Below, piece by piece: positions 51,429 through 59,522 of a stretch of 64,000 nucleotides of DNA. The notes beneath the pieces are model-generated. The model did no database searches. It was not told the origin of the DNA and was given only the letters and a program-made list of their open reading frames with translations. Source of the stretch: Oscillospiraceae bacterium (GTDB lineage: Bacteria; Bacillota; Clostridia; Oscillospirales; Oscillospiraceae); contig CAJTGJ010000010.1 in NCBI GenBank assembly GCA_910575695.1, positions 54,769-118,768 of the forward strand, in the 5' to 3' direction. Within the stretch, counting starts at the first letter, position 1; each line of letters begins with the position of its first letter. The position numbers and the translations under genes are program-made.

Positions 51429-51791
51429 TTAAAATCTTCTAATAAGGATAGCAATGAGCACAAAAGTAAGGATCTGAGCAGAAATAAAGAGTTTGCGCTC
51501 ACAATTTTTCCAAAGCCTGCGGAATTTGTCAAGCCAGCCAAATAGACGCTCTACCACCCAACGGCGAGGCAGCACAACAAATTTGTGTAATTCGTTGCGC
51601 TTTACTACTTCGACCTGCGCGCCGCAAATGTCCCTGACTTGGTTGGCAAAGCGTTCACCGAAATATCCTCCATCCACCAAAAATTTCTTTACACAGGAAA
51701 GATTGTCCAGGTTGAGAAGGATCATCTGAATGGCCCCGTCCCGGTCTGTAACGTCAGCGGTCGTTACAGCTATGGCGTGAGGCAGCCCCAT
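51429..51791 (-). CDS. IS427-type transposase, catalytic second half (OrfB)
   Basis: 120 residues as an isolated frame. VTTADVTDRDGAIQMIL, FLVDGGYFGERFANQV (second catalytic Asp) and KFVVLPRRWVVERLFGWLDKFRRL (catalytic Glu) are typical of IS5-type DDE enzymes. In the -1 frame its sequence continues upstream (KVSGIKRHVVVDT), showing it is normally made as an OrfA-OrfB fusion by frameshifting. Confidence 0.88.
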   Translation of the reverse strand: MGLPHAIAVTTADVTDRDGAIQMILLNLDNLSCVKKFLVDGGYFGERFANQVRDICGAQVEVVKRNELHKFVVLPRRWVVERLFGWLDKFRRLWKNCERKLFISAQILTFVLIAILIRRF

Positions 51792-51796
51792 CGTAT

Positions 51797-52213
51797 CTAC
51801 AACAACATGGCGCTTGATTCCTGATACTTTTTCCCTGCGTCATAACCTCTTTCTTCCGCTGTGTCAGCATTCTGCACACTTTGCGCGTCAACAATTCCAA
51901 AGGTGGTCTTATCCTGCCTCAGGTCTTCATTCCGTATCTGCTTTACCAGTTTATGCAAAACCTTGTCAAGAACACTGACGCCCGTCTCATCTATTTCCGA
52001 CCATACCCGGAAATAGTAGTACACACTCTGCCATTTGGGATAATCGCTGGGCAGCATTCGCCATTGGATTCCTCCCTGCACCACATACAACACTGCGCAA
52101 AACACATCGTACAAATCATATTCTCTTGGGCGCGTCTTTTTCCGCGCTCCTTCCAAATCTTCTCGTATCTGCTCATATTCTTCTCGACTAATATCGCTTG
52201 GGTATTGATGCAT
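51797..52213 (-). CDS. IS427-type transposase, first half (OrfA)
   Basis: 138 residues. The DUF4096-like N-terminal DNA-binding region is clear (REYDLYDVFCAVLYVVQGGIQWRMLPSDYPKWQSVYYYFRVW), and the first catalytic Asp lies in FGIVDAQSV. The zero-frame product ends shortly after the A5 slip site. ATG 52213 lies inside the right terminal repeat region. Confidence 0.88.
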   Translation of the reverse strand: MHQYPSDISREEYEQIREDLEGARKKTRPREYDLYDVFCAVLYVVQGGIQWRMLPSDYPKWQSVYYYFRVWSEIDETGVSVLDKVLHKLVKQIRNEDLRQDKTTFGIVDAQSVQNADTAEERGYDAGKKYQESSAMLL

Positions 52214-52383
52214 CCCGTCCTCAGCTCCTACCTGCTTTTCCCTTATTTTCTACCTTTTCGTCCCTCTTGTCAAAAGATTTTAAACAGGCTCTAAGATAAT
52301 ACTTGCAAGAGGCATCCTTTCTTTTTCATTTTATCCTCCATTTTTAGAGCCGGAGCGGAAACGCCCCGGCTCTCCTTCTATGT

Positions 52384-52415
52384 AAAACCGGGCCCCTCCG
52401 CATGGAGAGGCCCGG
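52384..52415 (-). terminator. Terminator of the recombinase/phosphoesterase operon
   Basis: CCGGGCC/GGCCCGG (52388-52394 with 52409-52415) with an inner CCTCC/GGAG pairing. Read leftwards it is followed by TTTTACA. It begins 8 bases after the phosphoesterase stop. Confidence 0.75.
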
Positions 52416-52422
52416 CGCTGTT

Positions 52423-53163
52423 TTAACTGATTTGGGATATCTGCTCCCACTGGATCACGAACCGATCATCAATCACCTGATTGATATGATAGTGTCCGCA
52501 GAACCACCGGCTGAATTGGCACCGCTGGCGGACCGTTTCCAGGAAATCTGTCAGCCTGTCTGGTTTGCCTATCCGCTGGGCAATGCTGGTGGGGGCGCAG
52601 TGGGTGAGGACGCAGTCCACACACCACCCGGCCCGCTGCAGATTGGCTTCCGCTTCGGCGTATTCTGCCTCATTGGGCATCTCATCGGGCCACCAGGAAC
52701 GGCCCAGCACCCGAAACCGGGCGCCCATCCGCCGCAATGCCCGGTATTGCTGCTTAAAGTCCGGTGCGGCGGGGTCGAGGAGGCCGTCCTCAATATCGTG
52801 GGAGGCCGCGCCGCCCATGGTGAACCAAGTGAGCCCGCCGATGTTGAACACCTGCCCCCGCATGAGATGGAGGACATGGGGGCGCACCTCATGCACCCTG
52901 CCGCCGTGCCACTTCTGCTCAGGGCAGGCCCTCAGCAGGTCGAAGTTCTCATGGTTGCCGTCCACGAACAGGGTGGTGAAGGGCTTATCCTCCAGCCAGT
53001 CCAGTTGGTGGCCGTCCGTCTGCTCTCCGCCCCAGACGCCCCCGAAGTCGCCTGCCAGGATCATATAATCGTCCCGATCCATCTCTTTGAGCTGGGGGAA
53101 ATTCCTTGTGGTAAACCTTTGGAATCCCCCGTGGCAGTCGCCCGTTATGTAGATTTTGTTCAC
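52423..53163 (-). CDS. Metallophosphoesterase
   Basis: 246 residues, calcineurin-like fold with all metal motifs: ITGDCHGG, LAGDFGGVWG, FVDGNHENFD, LTHCAPTS and CGHYHIN. It would hydrolyse a phosphoester; the substrate is unknown, possibly a nucleotide or nucleic acid end. The start overlaps the stop of the third recombinase gene by 4 nt, so it is co-translated with the recombination module. This is an unexpected fourth member. Confidence 0.9.
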   Translation of the reverse strand: MNKIYITGDCHGGFQRFTTRNFPQLKEMDRDDYMILAGDFGGVWGGEQTDGHQLDWLEDKPFTTLFVDGNHENFDLLRACPEQKWHGGRVHEVRPHVLHLMRGQVFNIGGLTWFTMGGAASHDIEDGLLDPAAPDFKQQYRALRRMGARFRVLGRSWWPDEMPNEAEYAEAEANLQRAGWCVDCVLTHCAPTSIAQRIGKPDRLTDFLETVRQRCQFSRWFCGHYHINQVIDDRFVIQWEQISQIS

Positions 53164-54806
53164 GCGCTGGCCCTCCTCATATTGATGATCTCCTGCTCGA
53201 TCTCCGTCCCGTCCTTGAACCGGATGGCCAGCCGCTCCTTGTCCAGTACCTTGATGCTGCTCACCGTTTGGTACACCATGCCATCGTTGAAGCCCTCGAT
53301 GGCACTGCCCGTGCCCTCCAACGTGTCGGTGATGGCCTGTACCCGGCTGTCATGCTCCGTGCCGGTATGCCCCGCCTGAATCAGCTCGGTTTTCCGGGTC
53401 AGGAGGCCGGACATGGCATCGTTGATCTGGGTGAGACGCTCGTCGTATTCCGTCCCGTTCAGGTCCTGCATCGCCAGCTGGAGCAAGTCCATCTGCTCCG
53501 CCTGTAGCGCCCGCAGTTTGGCTTCTACGGCGGACAGGGAGGCGTTGTCCCCGGTTCCCGCCAACGCCGCGGCCACGCACTGGGCCAGCACCTCCCGAGC
53601 CGTCCTCTGCCGGAACAGCTCGTTCATGGCGGAGGTGACGGCGGCCTGGAGCTCCGGCTCCTCCAGCGTGGCAGAGTGCCTGCAGATCCGTTTGCCGTGC
53701 TCTATGCGGTTGATGCACCGCCAGACGTACCGCCGCTCCCCACCGGGCATCCACAGCACCCTGCGGTACGGGCTGCCGCACTCGGAACACACCAGCAGCC
53801 CGCTGAGGACGTATTTCCCACTGTGCTTGCCCTGCTCGGTTTTCGTTTTGGAGGAGGTCTTGCGCAGGCTGGATCGCCGCGCCAGCTCCTCCTGCACCCG
53901 CTGGAAGGTGGCCCGGTCGATGATAGCCGGGTGGCAGTCGTGGACATAATATTTGGGGAGCTGTCCCTCGTTTTTTACCCGCTGACGGTCGAACAGATCC
54001 TCCGAGAAGGTTTTCTGCAGGACGGCGTCGCCCACGTATTTCTCATTTTGCAGGATGCTCTTGACGGTGGAGCCGTACCATTTGCTGCTCCCGGTAGCCA
54101 TCTTGATCCCGTCTGCCATCAGCCCGTCGCAGATCTGCTGGAAGCTCTGGCCCATCAGGAAGCGGGCGAAGACGCGGCGCACCACTGGAGCTTCTTCCGG
54201 GTCGATTTCCGGCTCACCAGCTGGGCCTTTTCGGTAGCCCAGCAGGGTGTCGTAGTGGTAGTATACCACACCGTTGGCAAACCGTTTGCGGAATCCCCAC
54301 TTGACGTTGGTGGACAGTGACTCGCTCTCAGACTGGGCCTGGCTCATCATGAAGGTGAGGATCATCTCGTTGTCCATGTAAAGGGTGTTGGTGTTCTCCT
54401 TCTCGAAGTACACCCCCACGCCGCACTTTTTCAGCCTGCGTACATATTCCAGCCCGTCCAGCGTGTTGCGGCAGAAGCGGGAGACGGATTTAGTGATAAC
54501 CAGGTCGATTTTGCCCTTTTCCGCGTCTCGGATCATTTTCAGGAATTCCGGGCGTTTCTTGGCGGACGTGCCGGTTATCCCTCGGTCTGCGTACATTTTT
54601 ACCATGGTCCAATCCTTGTTGTCCGCGATGCGCCGGGTAAAGTATTCCATCTGGGCGGTGAAGCTGGTCTGCTGTTCCTCGCTGCCGGTGGACACCCGGC
54701 AGTAGGGGGCCACCCGCAGGTGCTGCTTGCGGATGTCTTTTTCCAGGTATTTGGGGTCCGCTGGGGTAACAGTGATCCGGCGCGGGTTTTTGGGCTGGAC
54801 ACTCAT
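53160..54806 (-). CDS. Large serine recombinase (third of three)
   Basis: 548 residues. The resolvase domain has RVAPYCRVSTGSEEQQTSF with nucleophile Ser and ITKSVSRFCRNTLDGLEYV. The recombinase domain follows (YRKGPAGEPEIDPEEAPVVRRVFARFL; STVKSILQNEKYVGDAVLQ), then a zinc ribbon (GLLVCSECGSPYRRVLWM ... CRHSATLEEPEL) and a coiled-coil end. It should integrate or excise the element by site-specific recombination. It overlaps the middle recombinase gene by 4 nt. Confidence 0.93.
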   Translation of the reverse strand: MSVQPKNPRRITVTPADPKYLEKDIRKQHLRVAPYCRVSTGSEEQQTSFTAQMEYFTRRIADNKDWTMVKMYADRGITGTSAKKRPEFLKMIRDAEKGKIDLVITKSVSRFCRNTLDGLEYVRRLKKCGVGVYFEKENTNTLYMDNEMILTFMMSQAQSESESLSTNVKWGFRKRFANGVVYYHYDTLLGYRKGPAGEPEIDPEEAPVVRRVFARFLMGQSFQQICDGLMADGIKMATGSSKWYGSTVKSILQNEKYVGDAVLQKTFSEDLFDRQRVKNEGQLPKYYVHDCHPAIIDRATFQRVQEELARRSSLRKTSSKTKTEQGKHSGKYVLSGLLVCSECGSPYRRVLWMPGGERRYVWRCINRIEHGKRICRHSATLEEPELQAAVTSAMNELFRQRTAREVLAQCVAAALAGTGDNASLSAVEAKLRALQAEQMDLLQLAMQDLNGTEYDERLTQINDAMSGLLTRKTELIQAGHTGTEHDSRVQAITDTLEGTGSAIEGFNDGMVYQTVSSIKVLDKERLAIRFKDGTEIEQEIINMRRASA

Positions 54807-55669
54807 GCGCTCTCCTCCTTCGTGTCTGTGATGATTTCGCCGTTGACGAGCTCCAATTCCACGGTTTTCTCCGGGGTGAGCCGGACGGTCCGCACCGCCG
54901 TGGTCAGCAGAGCCGCCAGCGTGTCAGCGTTGGCAGGGCCTTGTTCCAGCCGCACCCGGAGCTGCTCCAGATCATGGGCGGGAGTGGGGTCTGGGAGCCT
55001 GCTGTACCGCTGGGCGGCTGCGGTAAGGACCAGCGTCTTGATGTACTCAGGGCTGTCAGCGCCCCGGTTGAGGGCCATGGTCAGCTCGTTCCGGAGGCGG
55101 ATTGCCTCCATATCTACCTCAGCCCGCTGGGATCCAGGGGCGGTGAGCAGGTGGGGGGCCTGGGCCAGCTCCCGAAGCCGTCTGTCCACCAGCCCTGCCA
55201 GGGTTTCATCGCTGAGGGACACGCTCTGGCCGCAGCCCTCGTTTTGGCATTTCCAATGCACCCGTCCGTGGGAGCGGGTGCCCCGCGCCATCCTGCCGCT
55301 GCACCGGGCGCAGACGGCCTTGCTCTGGATGGGCCGGATTTCAGTGGCCAGCGGGGCATAGGTGTTGCGTACTGTCCGCTGGTGTTGGGCGGCGGCGAAG
55401 TCCTCGTCGGACACCAGCCGGGGACAGCCCTCTGCGCCGGTGTATTTGGCGTTTTCCAGGATGCGCTTGACCATGTTTTTGTTCCACTCAGCCGTGTGCT
55501 GGTGGTAGCGGATACCCTGTTGGGTCATGCTCTCCGCGATGGCCAGAAGGGAAGCCCCGGCCAGATACTGCCCGAAGATGTAACGCACCGTGTCGGCCTC
55601 TTGGGGGTGGGGCTGGAGCAGTCCGTCCTGAATCAGGTAACCGAAGGGGGTTTTTCTCTGCCATGCCAT
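54803..55669 (-). CDS. Recombinase-like protein lacking the catalytic domain (middle of three)
   Basis: 288 residues. It starts directly at the recombinase DNA-binding domain (MAWQRKTPFGYLIQDGLLQP; YIFGQYLAGASLLAIAESM; WNKNMVKRILENAKYTGAEGC). A zinc ribbon (SKAVCARCSGRMARGTRS ... CQNEGCGQS) and a helical C terminus follow. No resolvase domain and no active-site serine are present. It probably binds att DNA with its full-length neighbours, as a directionality or architectural subunit. It starts 3 bases after the first recombinase and overlaps the third. Confidence 0.88.
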   Translation of the reverse strand: MAWQRKTPFGYLIQDGLLQPHPQEADTVRYIFGQYLAGASLLAIAESMTQQGIRYHQHTAEWNKNMVKRILENAKYTGAEGCPRLVSDEDFAAAQHQRTVRNTYAPLATEIRPIQSKAVCARCSGRMARGTRSHGRVHWKCQNEGCGQSVSLSDETLAGLVDRRLRELAQAPHLLTAPGSQRAEVDMEAIRLRNELTMALNRGADSPEYIKTLVLTAAAQRYSRLPDPTPAHDLEQLRVRLEQGPANADTLAALLTTAVRTVRLTPEKTVELELVNGEIITDTKEESA

Positions 55670-55672
55670 GGT

Positions 55673-57232
55673 TTACACCAGCCTTTCCGTCAGCTCCAGC
55701 CCGTTCAGGAGCCGGAACTTTACTTCTTCCACCGAGACCACCGTGATCCGCTCCACCAGGTTCTCGAACAGCTCCGGCGTGACCTCGGTCTGCCACTGGG
55801 CGGTTTCCAGGTAGTCCATCATGGCCTCGGTGGACTGGATTTGATCGTCTCCGTCAGCCGCCGCCATCACCTTCCGGCGCAGACGGCGCAGGTCGCGGAG
55901 CTTACGGTTCATCTCGTCCGCTTGGGATAAAGCAAGGGCAGGATCGATGCACCCCTTGCTTTTCAGCCGGATGAGCACCAGATTCTGCCCTGAAATGTTG
56001 GCTATTTCCTTGTCGATGTCAGAAATTTTGGAGTTGGAGCGCAGCTCTCGTTCCCGCAGCTCCCGAAGCTGCTCCAGCAGGGGCTGAAGGACTTCCTGCC
56101 CATGGAGGGCCAGCTTGTTGTGGAGGCGGAGGAGGGCGGCGGTGATCGCCGCTTCCGGAACTTGGGGGATAGGGCACAGGGTTTTGCTGTCATTGCGGCG
56201 GTTGCAGACCCAATATGTGATTCCACGCGTCACCTTTTTACAGCAGATGCAGCCGCAGTGCCCACAGGAGATGTGTCCGAGATAGGCTGAATCGGACGGG
56301 GCGGAGCCGCGATAGAATTGTTTCCTCTGATTCGCGATCAGCTCCTGTACCCGCTGGAAATCCTCTCGGCTGATGATAGCGGGGTGGTCGTCCTCCACAT
56401 GGTATTGGGGTTTTTGCCCTCGGTTTTTCACCTGCTGGATGGGCAGGGTGTTGGTGGCATAGGTCTTTTGCCAGACGGAATCGCCGGTGTAGAAGCGGTT
56501 GAACAGAATATACCTGACTGTGGAGTAGTGCCACCGTTCTCGATTGTGGCCGCGTTCAATGCCCAGTTCATTTAATTCTCTGGTGATGTCCGTGTGGCCC
56601 TGTCCGCGCAGGGCAGAGGAGAAGATGCGGCGCACCACCTCGGCCTCCTCGGGGACGATCTCCGGCTCCAGCCCGTTCAGCCGGTAGCCGTAGGGCATGG
56701 AGGAGGGGGTGAAGATGCCCTGCTCTATGCGCATCCTGACGCTGGTCCGCATGGTGCTGGAGTGGTTGGTGGACTCCATCTGGGCGAAGGCCGCGTAGAT
56801 CGCCGCCACCTGCTCGGTGGAGAGCTTGCCTGTGTCAATGTTCTCCTTCTCAAATTGGATGGTGACGCCCAGCCTGAGCAGCTCCCGAATGAACCGCAGG
56901 GTGTCCCTGGTGTTGCGGGCGAAGCGGGAGACAGACTTGACCAGGATGCGGTCGATTTTCCCGGCCCGGCAGTCCGACAGCATCCGGTTGAACTCGTCCC
57001 GCTTCCGGGCATCCAGCCCCGAAATGCCCTCGTCCGCATAGATGTCGGCCAGCTCCCAGTCCGGGTTTTCCCCAATGTGGCGGGTATAGTAGTCCACCTG
57101 GGCCAGATACGAGTTGAGCTGGTCTGCGGAGTCGCTGCTGACGCGGGCGTAGGCCGCTACCCGGAGCCTGGCTTTTTCCGGGATGATGGGATCAATGACA
57201 GTGACTTTTGGTGCTTGCACTTGATTTGCCAT
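55673..57232 (-). CDS. Large serine recombinase (first of three)
   Basis: 519 residues. Catalytic domain LRVAAYARVSSDSADQLNSY with nucleophile Ser and LVKSVSRFARNTRDTLRFI; recombinase domain (SMPYGYRLNGLEPEIVPEEAEVVRRIFSSAL; STVRYILFNRFYTGDSVWQK); zinc ribbon (YLGHISCGHCGCICCKKV); coiled-coil (LEQLRELRERELRSNSKI). AAGGAGG precedes MANQVQAP at 57232; the upstream 36 codons are not family-like. It heads the triple recombinase operon. Confidence 0.93.
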   Translation of the reverse strand: MANQVQAPKVTVIDPIIPEKARLRVAAYARVSSDSADQLNSYLAQVDYYTRHIGENPDWELADIYADEGISGLDARKRDEFNRMLSDCRAGKIDRILVKSVSRFARNTRDTLRFIRELLRLGVTIQFEKENIDTGKLSTEQVAAIYAAFAQMESTNHSSTMRTSVRMRIEQGIFTPSSMPYGYRLNGLEPEIVPEEAEVVRRIFSSALRGQGHTDITRELNELGIERGHNRERWHYSTVRYILFNRFYTGDSVWQKTYATNTLPIQQVKNRGQKPQYHVEDDHPAIISREDFQRVQELIANQRKQFYRGSAPSDSAYLGHISCGHCGCICCKKVTRGITYWVCNRRNDSKTLCPIPQVPEAAITAALLRLHNKLALHGQEVLQPLLEQLRELRERELRSNSKISDIDKEIANISGQNLVLIRLKSKGCIDPALALSQADEMNRKLRDLRRLRRKVMAAADGDDQIQSTEAMMDYLETAQWQTEVTPELFENLVERITVVSVEEVKFRLLNGLELTERLV

Positions 57233-57343
57233 GTGTGACTTCCTCCTTTCAGCAACAAACAATACCACAACACCTATAACAAAGCTATTTGGGAATAGCA
57301 ACGAGAAGCAGGGATAGGATTTGTGCAGTTTACAGCCCAAAAA

Positions 57344-57499
57344 TTAGGGCAGAAACACGGTGGGCCGGAGCTTCCGTTCCAGCTCCACTCGGGTGCGCTC
57401 CCCCTCGTCAGCGGTGAGCAGCCCCCGCATGACGAGCTGCTCCAGCATCTGCAGGGCGGCGGCAAAGGTGAGGTTGTCGGTGAGTTCGGTTTTGGACAT
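57344..57499 (-). CDS. Small SHOCT-like protein
   Basis: 51 residues: MSKTELTDNLTFAAALQMLE then QLVMRGLLTADEGERTRVELERKLRP, a short amphipathic helix pair like SHOCT domains that mediate oligomer contacts. GAGGGG precedes the ATG at 57499. Such a small gene often lies just upstream of tandem serine recombinases and may be their partner. Confidence 0.65.
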   Translation of the reverse strand: MSKTELTDNLTFAAALQMLEQLVMRGLLTADEGERTRVELERKLRPTVFLP

Positions 57500-57539
57500 A
57501 GTGAACCCCTCTTTCGTGAGAATTTTTGCTTGATAACAC

Positions 57540-57579
57540 AAAAACGGGGAGCGTCCGATTTTGGGCAGACGCTCCCCGT
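57540..57579 (-). terminator. Terminator between the structured leader and the SHOCT gene
   Basis: A perfect 12-bp stem (57544-57555 with 57568-57579, 12-nt loop) is followed leftwards by TTTTTGTG. It would stop transcripts coming from the sigma-like gene before they reach the recombinase operon. Confidence 0.8.
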
Positions 57580-57599
57580 GGCTTCTGTTATCAAGGGTT

Positions 57600-58030
57600 T
57601 TGCTCGAAAGACGTTGTCTTACTGCCTTTCGTTTACCTGTATTCGACACTACTCCCCCAGGTGCTGGGCGGCTGAACTGAGACCGCGTCTGTGCGCGTCA
57701 CGGGAATTTCACCCCTCCGAGGATCGCTCCGAGCTGCCCGCAGGCAGGAGTATCATTGTGTACTGACGAGGTCATTGCGAAACAGCTTGTCCTGCTGTTT
57801 TGTGGACGGATGGGTACCGCTCGCCGCCTTATTTGGCCGTCTTTGATGGGGAAATCCCCACAGGCGGGTCTTGGCGCATCCTCCAGAGTCGCTTTCGCTG
57901 GTTAAGCGCTTCGTCAGGGAACGTATCTCAGTGCCGGATGTGACCGGGCTGGCCCGGTGTTTTTCAAGGTACACCGGGGGCAAAGAACACCCCCCTCACT
58001 ACTAAGCCGAGTTCGTGAGGGGGTTGAGCG
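57600..58030 (-). ncRNA. Long structured non-coding leader, candidate regulatory RNA
   Basis: About 430 bases without a convincing gene between the sigma-like gene and the terminator at 57540. Four overlapping hairpins follow each other: CCCCCTCAC/GTGAGGGGG (57991-57999 with 58015-58023), GGGGG/CCCCC (57976-57980 with 57991-57995), CCCGGTGT/ACACCGGG (57953-57960 with 57971-57978) and ACCGGG/CCCGGT (57943-57948 with 57953-57958). Neighbouring pairs cannot all form at once, as in attenuators or riboswitches. RNA class not recognised. Confidence 0.4.
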
Positions 58031-58039
58031 GAAAAATTT

Positions 58040-58459
58040 TTAATTTTCTAAAAGTTCTTTCAGTTTACGGAGCGCCCGACGCCTACGGTCGTTAATTGTC
58101 CGCTGTGGGATCCCAACCTGTTTAGCGTACTTCCGCTCACTCAGGCCCTCAAAGTAGAGGGCCTGGATGAGCTGCCGATCCGGCTCGTCCAGCAGGGCCA
58201 GGCAGCGGTGGAGTTCGTCGCGCAAAATGGTGGCAATGGCTGCGTCCTCCACGCTGACGGCATCACGATCCGGAATCATCTCCTGGCCAGACAACTCTGG
58301 CGTGTCCAGGCCGTCATAGGATACGGTGCCGTTGCGCTCATCCTTTTCCTCCAGGGTACGGTTCCGACGCTTCTCCTGGTAATAGGCAAAATAAACGCTT
58401 TCAGAGACTTCAACCAATGATCCAGGGATATGGATGTAATATTGTTTGTGTTCTGCCAT
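58040..58459 (-). CDS. Sigma-70 region-4 type regulator
   Basis: 139 residues. The N-terminal part is short and acidic (YIHIPGSLVEVSESVYFAYYQEKRRNRTLEEKDE), as in element-encoded sigma-like proteins. The C terminus is a clear region 4 HTH (LALLDEPDRQLIQALYFEGLSERKYAKQVGIPQRTINDRRRRALRKLKELL). It probably regulates the recombination or transfer genes. Region 2 is missing, so it may be an activator rather than a full sigma factor. AGGAGGT precedes the ATG. Confidence 0.8.
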   Translation of the reverse strand: MAEHKQYYIHIPGSLVEVSESVYFAYYQEKRRNRTLEEKDERNGTVSYDGLDTPELSGQEMIPDRDAVSVEDAAIATILRDELHRCLALLDEPDRQLIQALYFEGLSERKYAKQVGIPQRTINDRRRRALRKLKELLEN

Positions 58460-58541
58460 GGGGCAGACCTCCTGTTCTTCTGAAATTTGGGGTGACCCTT
58501 GATTTCAGAAGCGGAGGACTGCGGCAGCGGGCAAAAATAAA

Positions 58542-58601
58542 TCGACACCGTCCGACACTGCGCGGCAATAAAAATTGCCGCGCAGTGTCGAAATGTGTCG
58601 A
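58542..58601. repeat. Long interrupted palindrome
   Basis: CGACACTGCGCGGCAA pairs perfectly with its complement (58553-58568 with 58575-58590, 6-nt loop). An outer TCGACAC/GTGTCGA pair (58542-58548 with 58595-58601) repeats the same CGACAC motif. No T-run follows. Candidate binding or recombination site for the neighbouring module. Confidence 0.6.
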
Positions 58602-58613
58602 ATCAAAAAAAGT

Positions 58614-58643
58614 CGCAAACTGCCATTCAGTTTGCGGTTTTTT
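58614..58643 (+). terminator. Intrinsic terminator
   Basis: CGCAAACTG/CAGTTTGCG (58614-58622 with 58628-58636, 5-nt loop) then a G and six Ts. An A-run at 58604-58610 would allow leftward action too. Confidence 0.7.
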
Positions 58644-59026
58644 CAGGTAGAAAATAATTAACTTGTCGTGGGTATCCTGTAAGCTTTTGATTGGCGATGG
58701 ATGAGCTCCACCGGGCGTTTTCTTTCTATTATAAATAAAAAAACCTTATCCGCTGGACTGCGGCGGGGGGTGTGGGACTTTCTATCTCTCCACCCGTAAT
58801 TGAGGCAAGATGCACATTGCCTCAACCCGTGGCCTTGCAGCTGAATCGCACCGCCAATCCAACTCAACGACAGGGTGCATCATGTAATGTGGCGAACTTG
58901 GTATTATGTCGGACACTGCAGAGCACTCGCGTGATAGTGGTGTGGCGCTGATTTTTCAGCTGCATTCCTCCTCGCGGCAAAGTTTTTTGAGTTTGTACTA
59001 TGGACAGGGTATTTCTGTAAAAAGTA
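58644..59026. other. Non-coding stretch
   Basis: No supported gene. A 9-bp inverted repeat TTGAGGCAA/TTGCCTCAA (58800-58808 with 58817-58825) stands out. Short leftward frames lack ribosome sites and protein-like composition. Confidence 0.45.
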
Positions 59027-59042
59027 TCACCCCCGTAATTCC
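59027..59042. repeat. Left arm of a 16-bp inverted repeat split by the IS66 element
   Basis: TCACCCCCGTAATTCC here is the exact complement of 61338-61353. Without the IS, the arms would be 17 bases apart, with the 8-bp target GAACTAAC in the loop. Confidence 0.9.
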
Positions 59043-59195
59043 GGATGAACTAACGTAAGCGTCAAATCTCCCGGTGTCTTGCACAAGAATACGGGATGCG
59101 AGAGAATACAATAGAGACTTATAAAGTGCAATGTACTCTTGAATAGTATATTGCACTTTATCGTAACAGGATAGATTTTTTTGGGGGGAGACGCA

Positions 59196-59522
59196 ATGGA
59201 GCGGGGCCTACAGAGGGTAAACCATCACAGCCATCTGGCGGAGTGGGGTCGGCGAGTGGAAGCATGCCGAAAGAGCGGGCGGCGGGTAAGCGAATGGTGC
59301 GCAGAACAGGGCATCCCAGTATCCACATATTACAGTTGGCAGAGGAAGGTGTTCCAGGCAGCGGTATCAGAGAATGAGGTGTGCTTTGCGGAGGTTCCTG
59401 TAAGGCCAGCAACGGTGGAAACGGCAGCGAGTATCGAATGCGGAGAGCTGCGGGTGGACATCCACACGGGAGCAGACCCGGAAACGATCCAGGCAATCAT
59501 TCGGGCGCTGAAGTCATGCTGA
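59196..59522 (+). CDS. tnpA: IS66 accessory protein TnpA
   Basis: 108 residues from ATG 59196 behind GGGGGGAG. HLAEWGRRVEACRKSGRRVSEWCAEQGIPVSTYYSWQRKVF is the HTH region typical of IS66 OrfA/TnpA. It is needed with TnpB and TnpC for transposition of classical IS66 elements. Its stop overlaps the start of the fused gene. Confidence 0.88.
   Translation: MERGLQRVNHHSHLAEWGRRVEACRKSGRRVSEWCAEQGIPVSTYYSWQRKVFQAAVSENEVCFAEVPVRPATVETAASIECGELRVDIHTGADPETIQAIIRALKSC

Larger units (their letters stand above)
51421..52291 (-). mobile_element. IS5-family, IS427-type insertion sequence
   Basis: 871 bp with terminal repeats GAGCCTGTTTAAAATCTT (left) and its complement (right, ending 52291). A 3-bp duplication TAA lies at 51418-51420 and 52292-52294. 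Two overlapping reading frames are joined by a likely -1 frameshift at an A5 run (51828-51832). Complete ends and duplication suggest a recent insertion. Confidence 0.9.

Noticed and set aside
51338..51541. N-terminal extension of the coiled-coil protein
   Set aside because: The extra codons are read from the IS427-type element and its flank; the native ATG at 51337 has its own ribosome site.
57753..57983. 76-codon leftward frame in the structured leader
   Set aside because: TTG start without a ribosome site, arginine/serine-rich shadow-like composition, and it overlaps stable hairpins. Conservation could reverse this.
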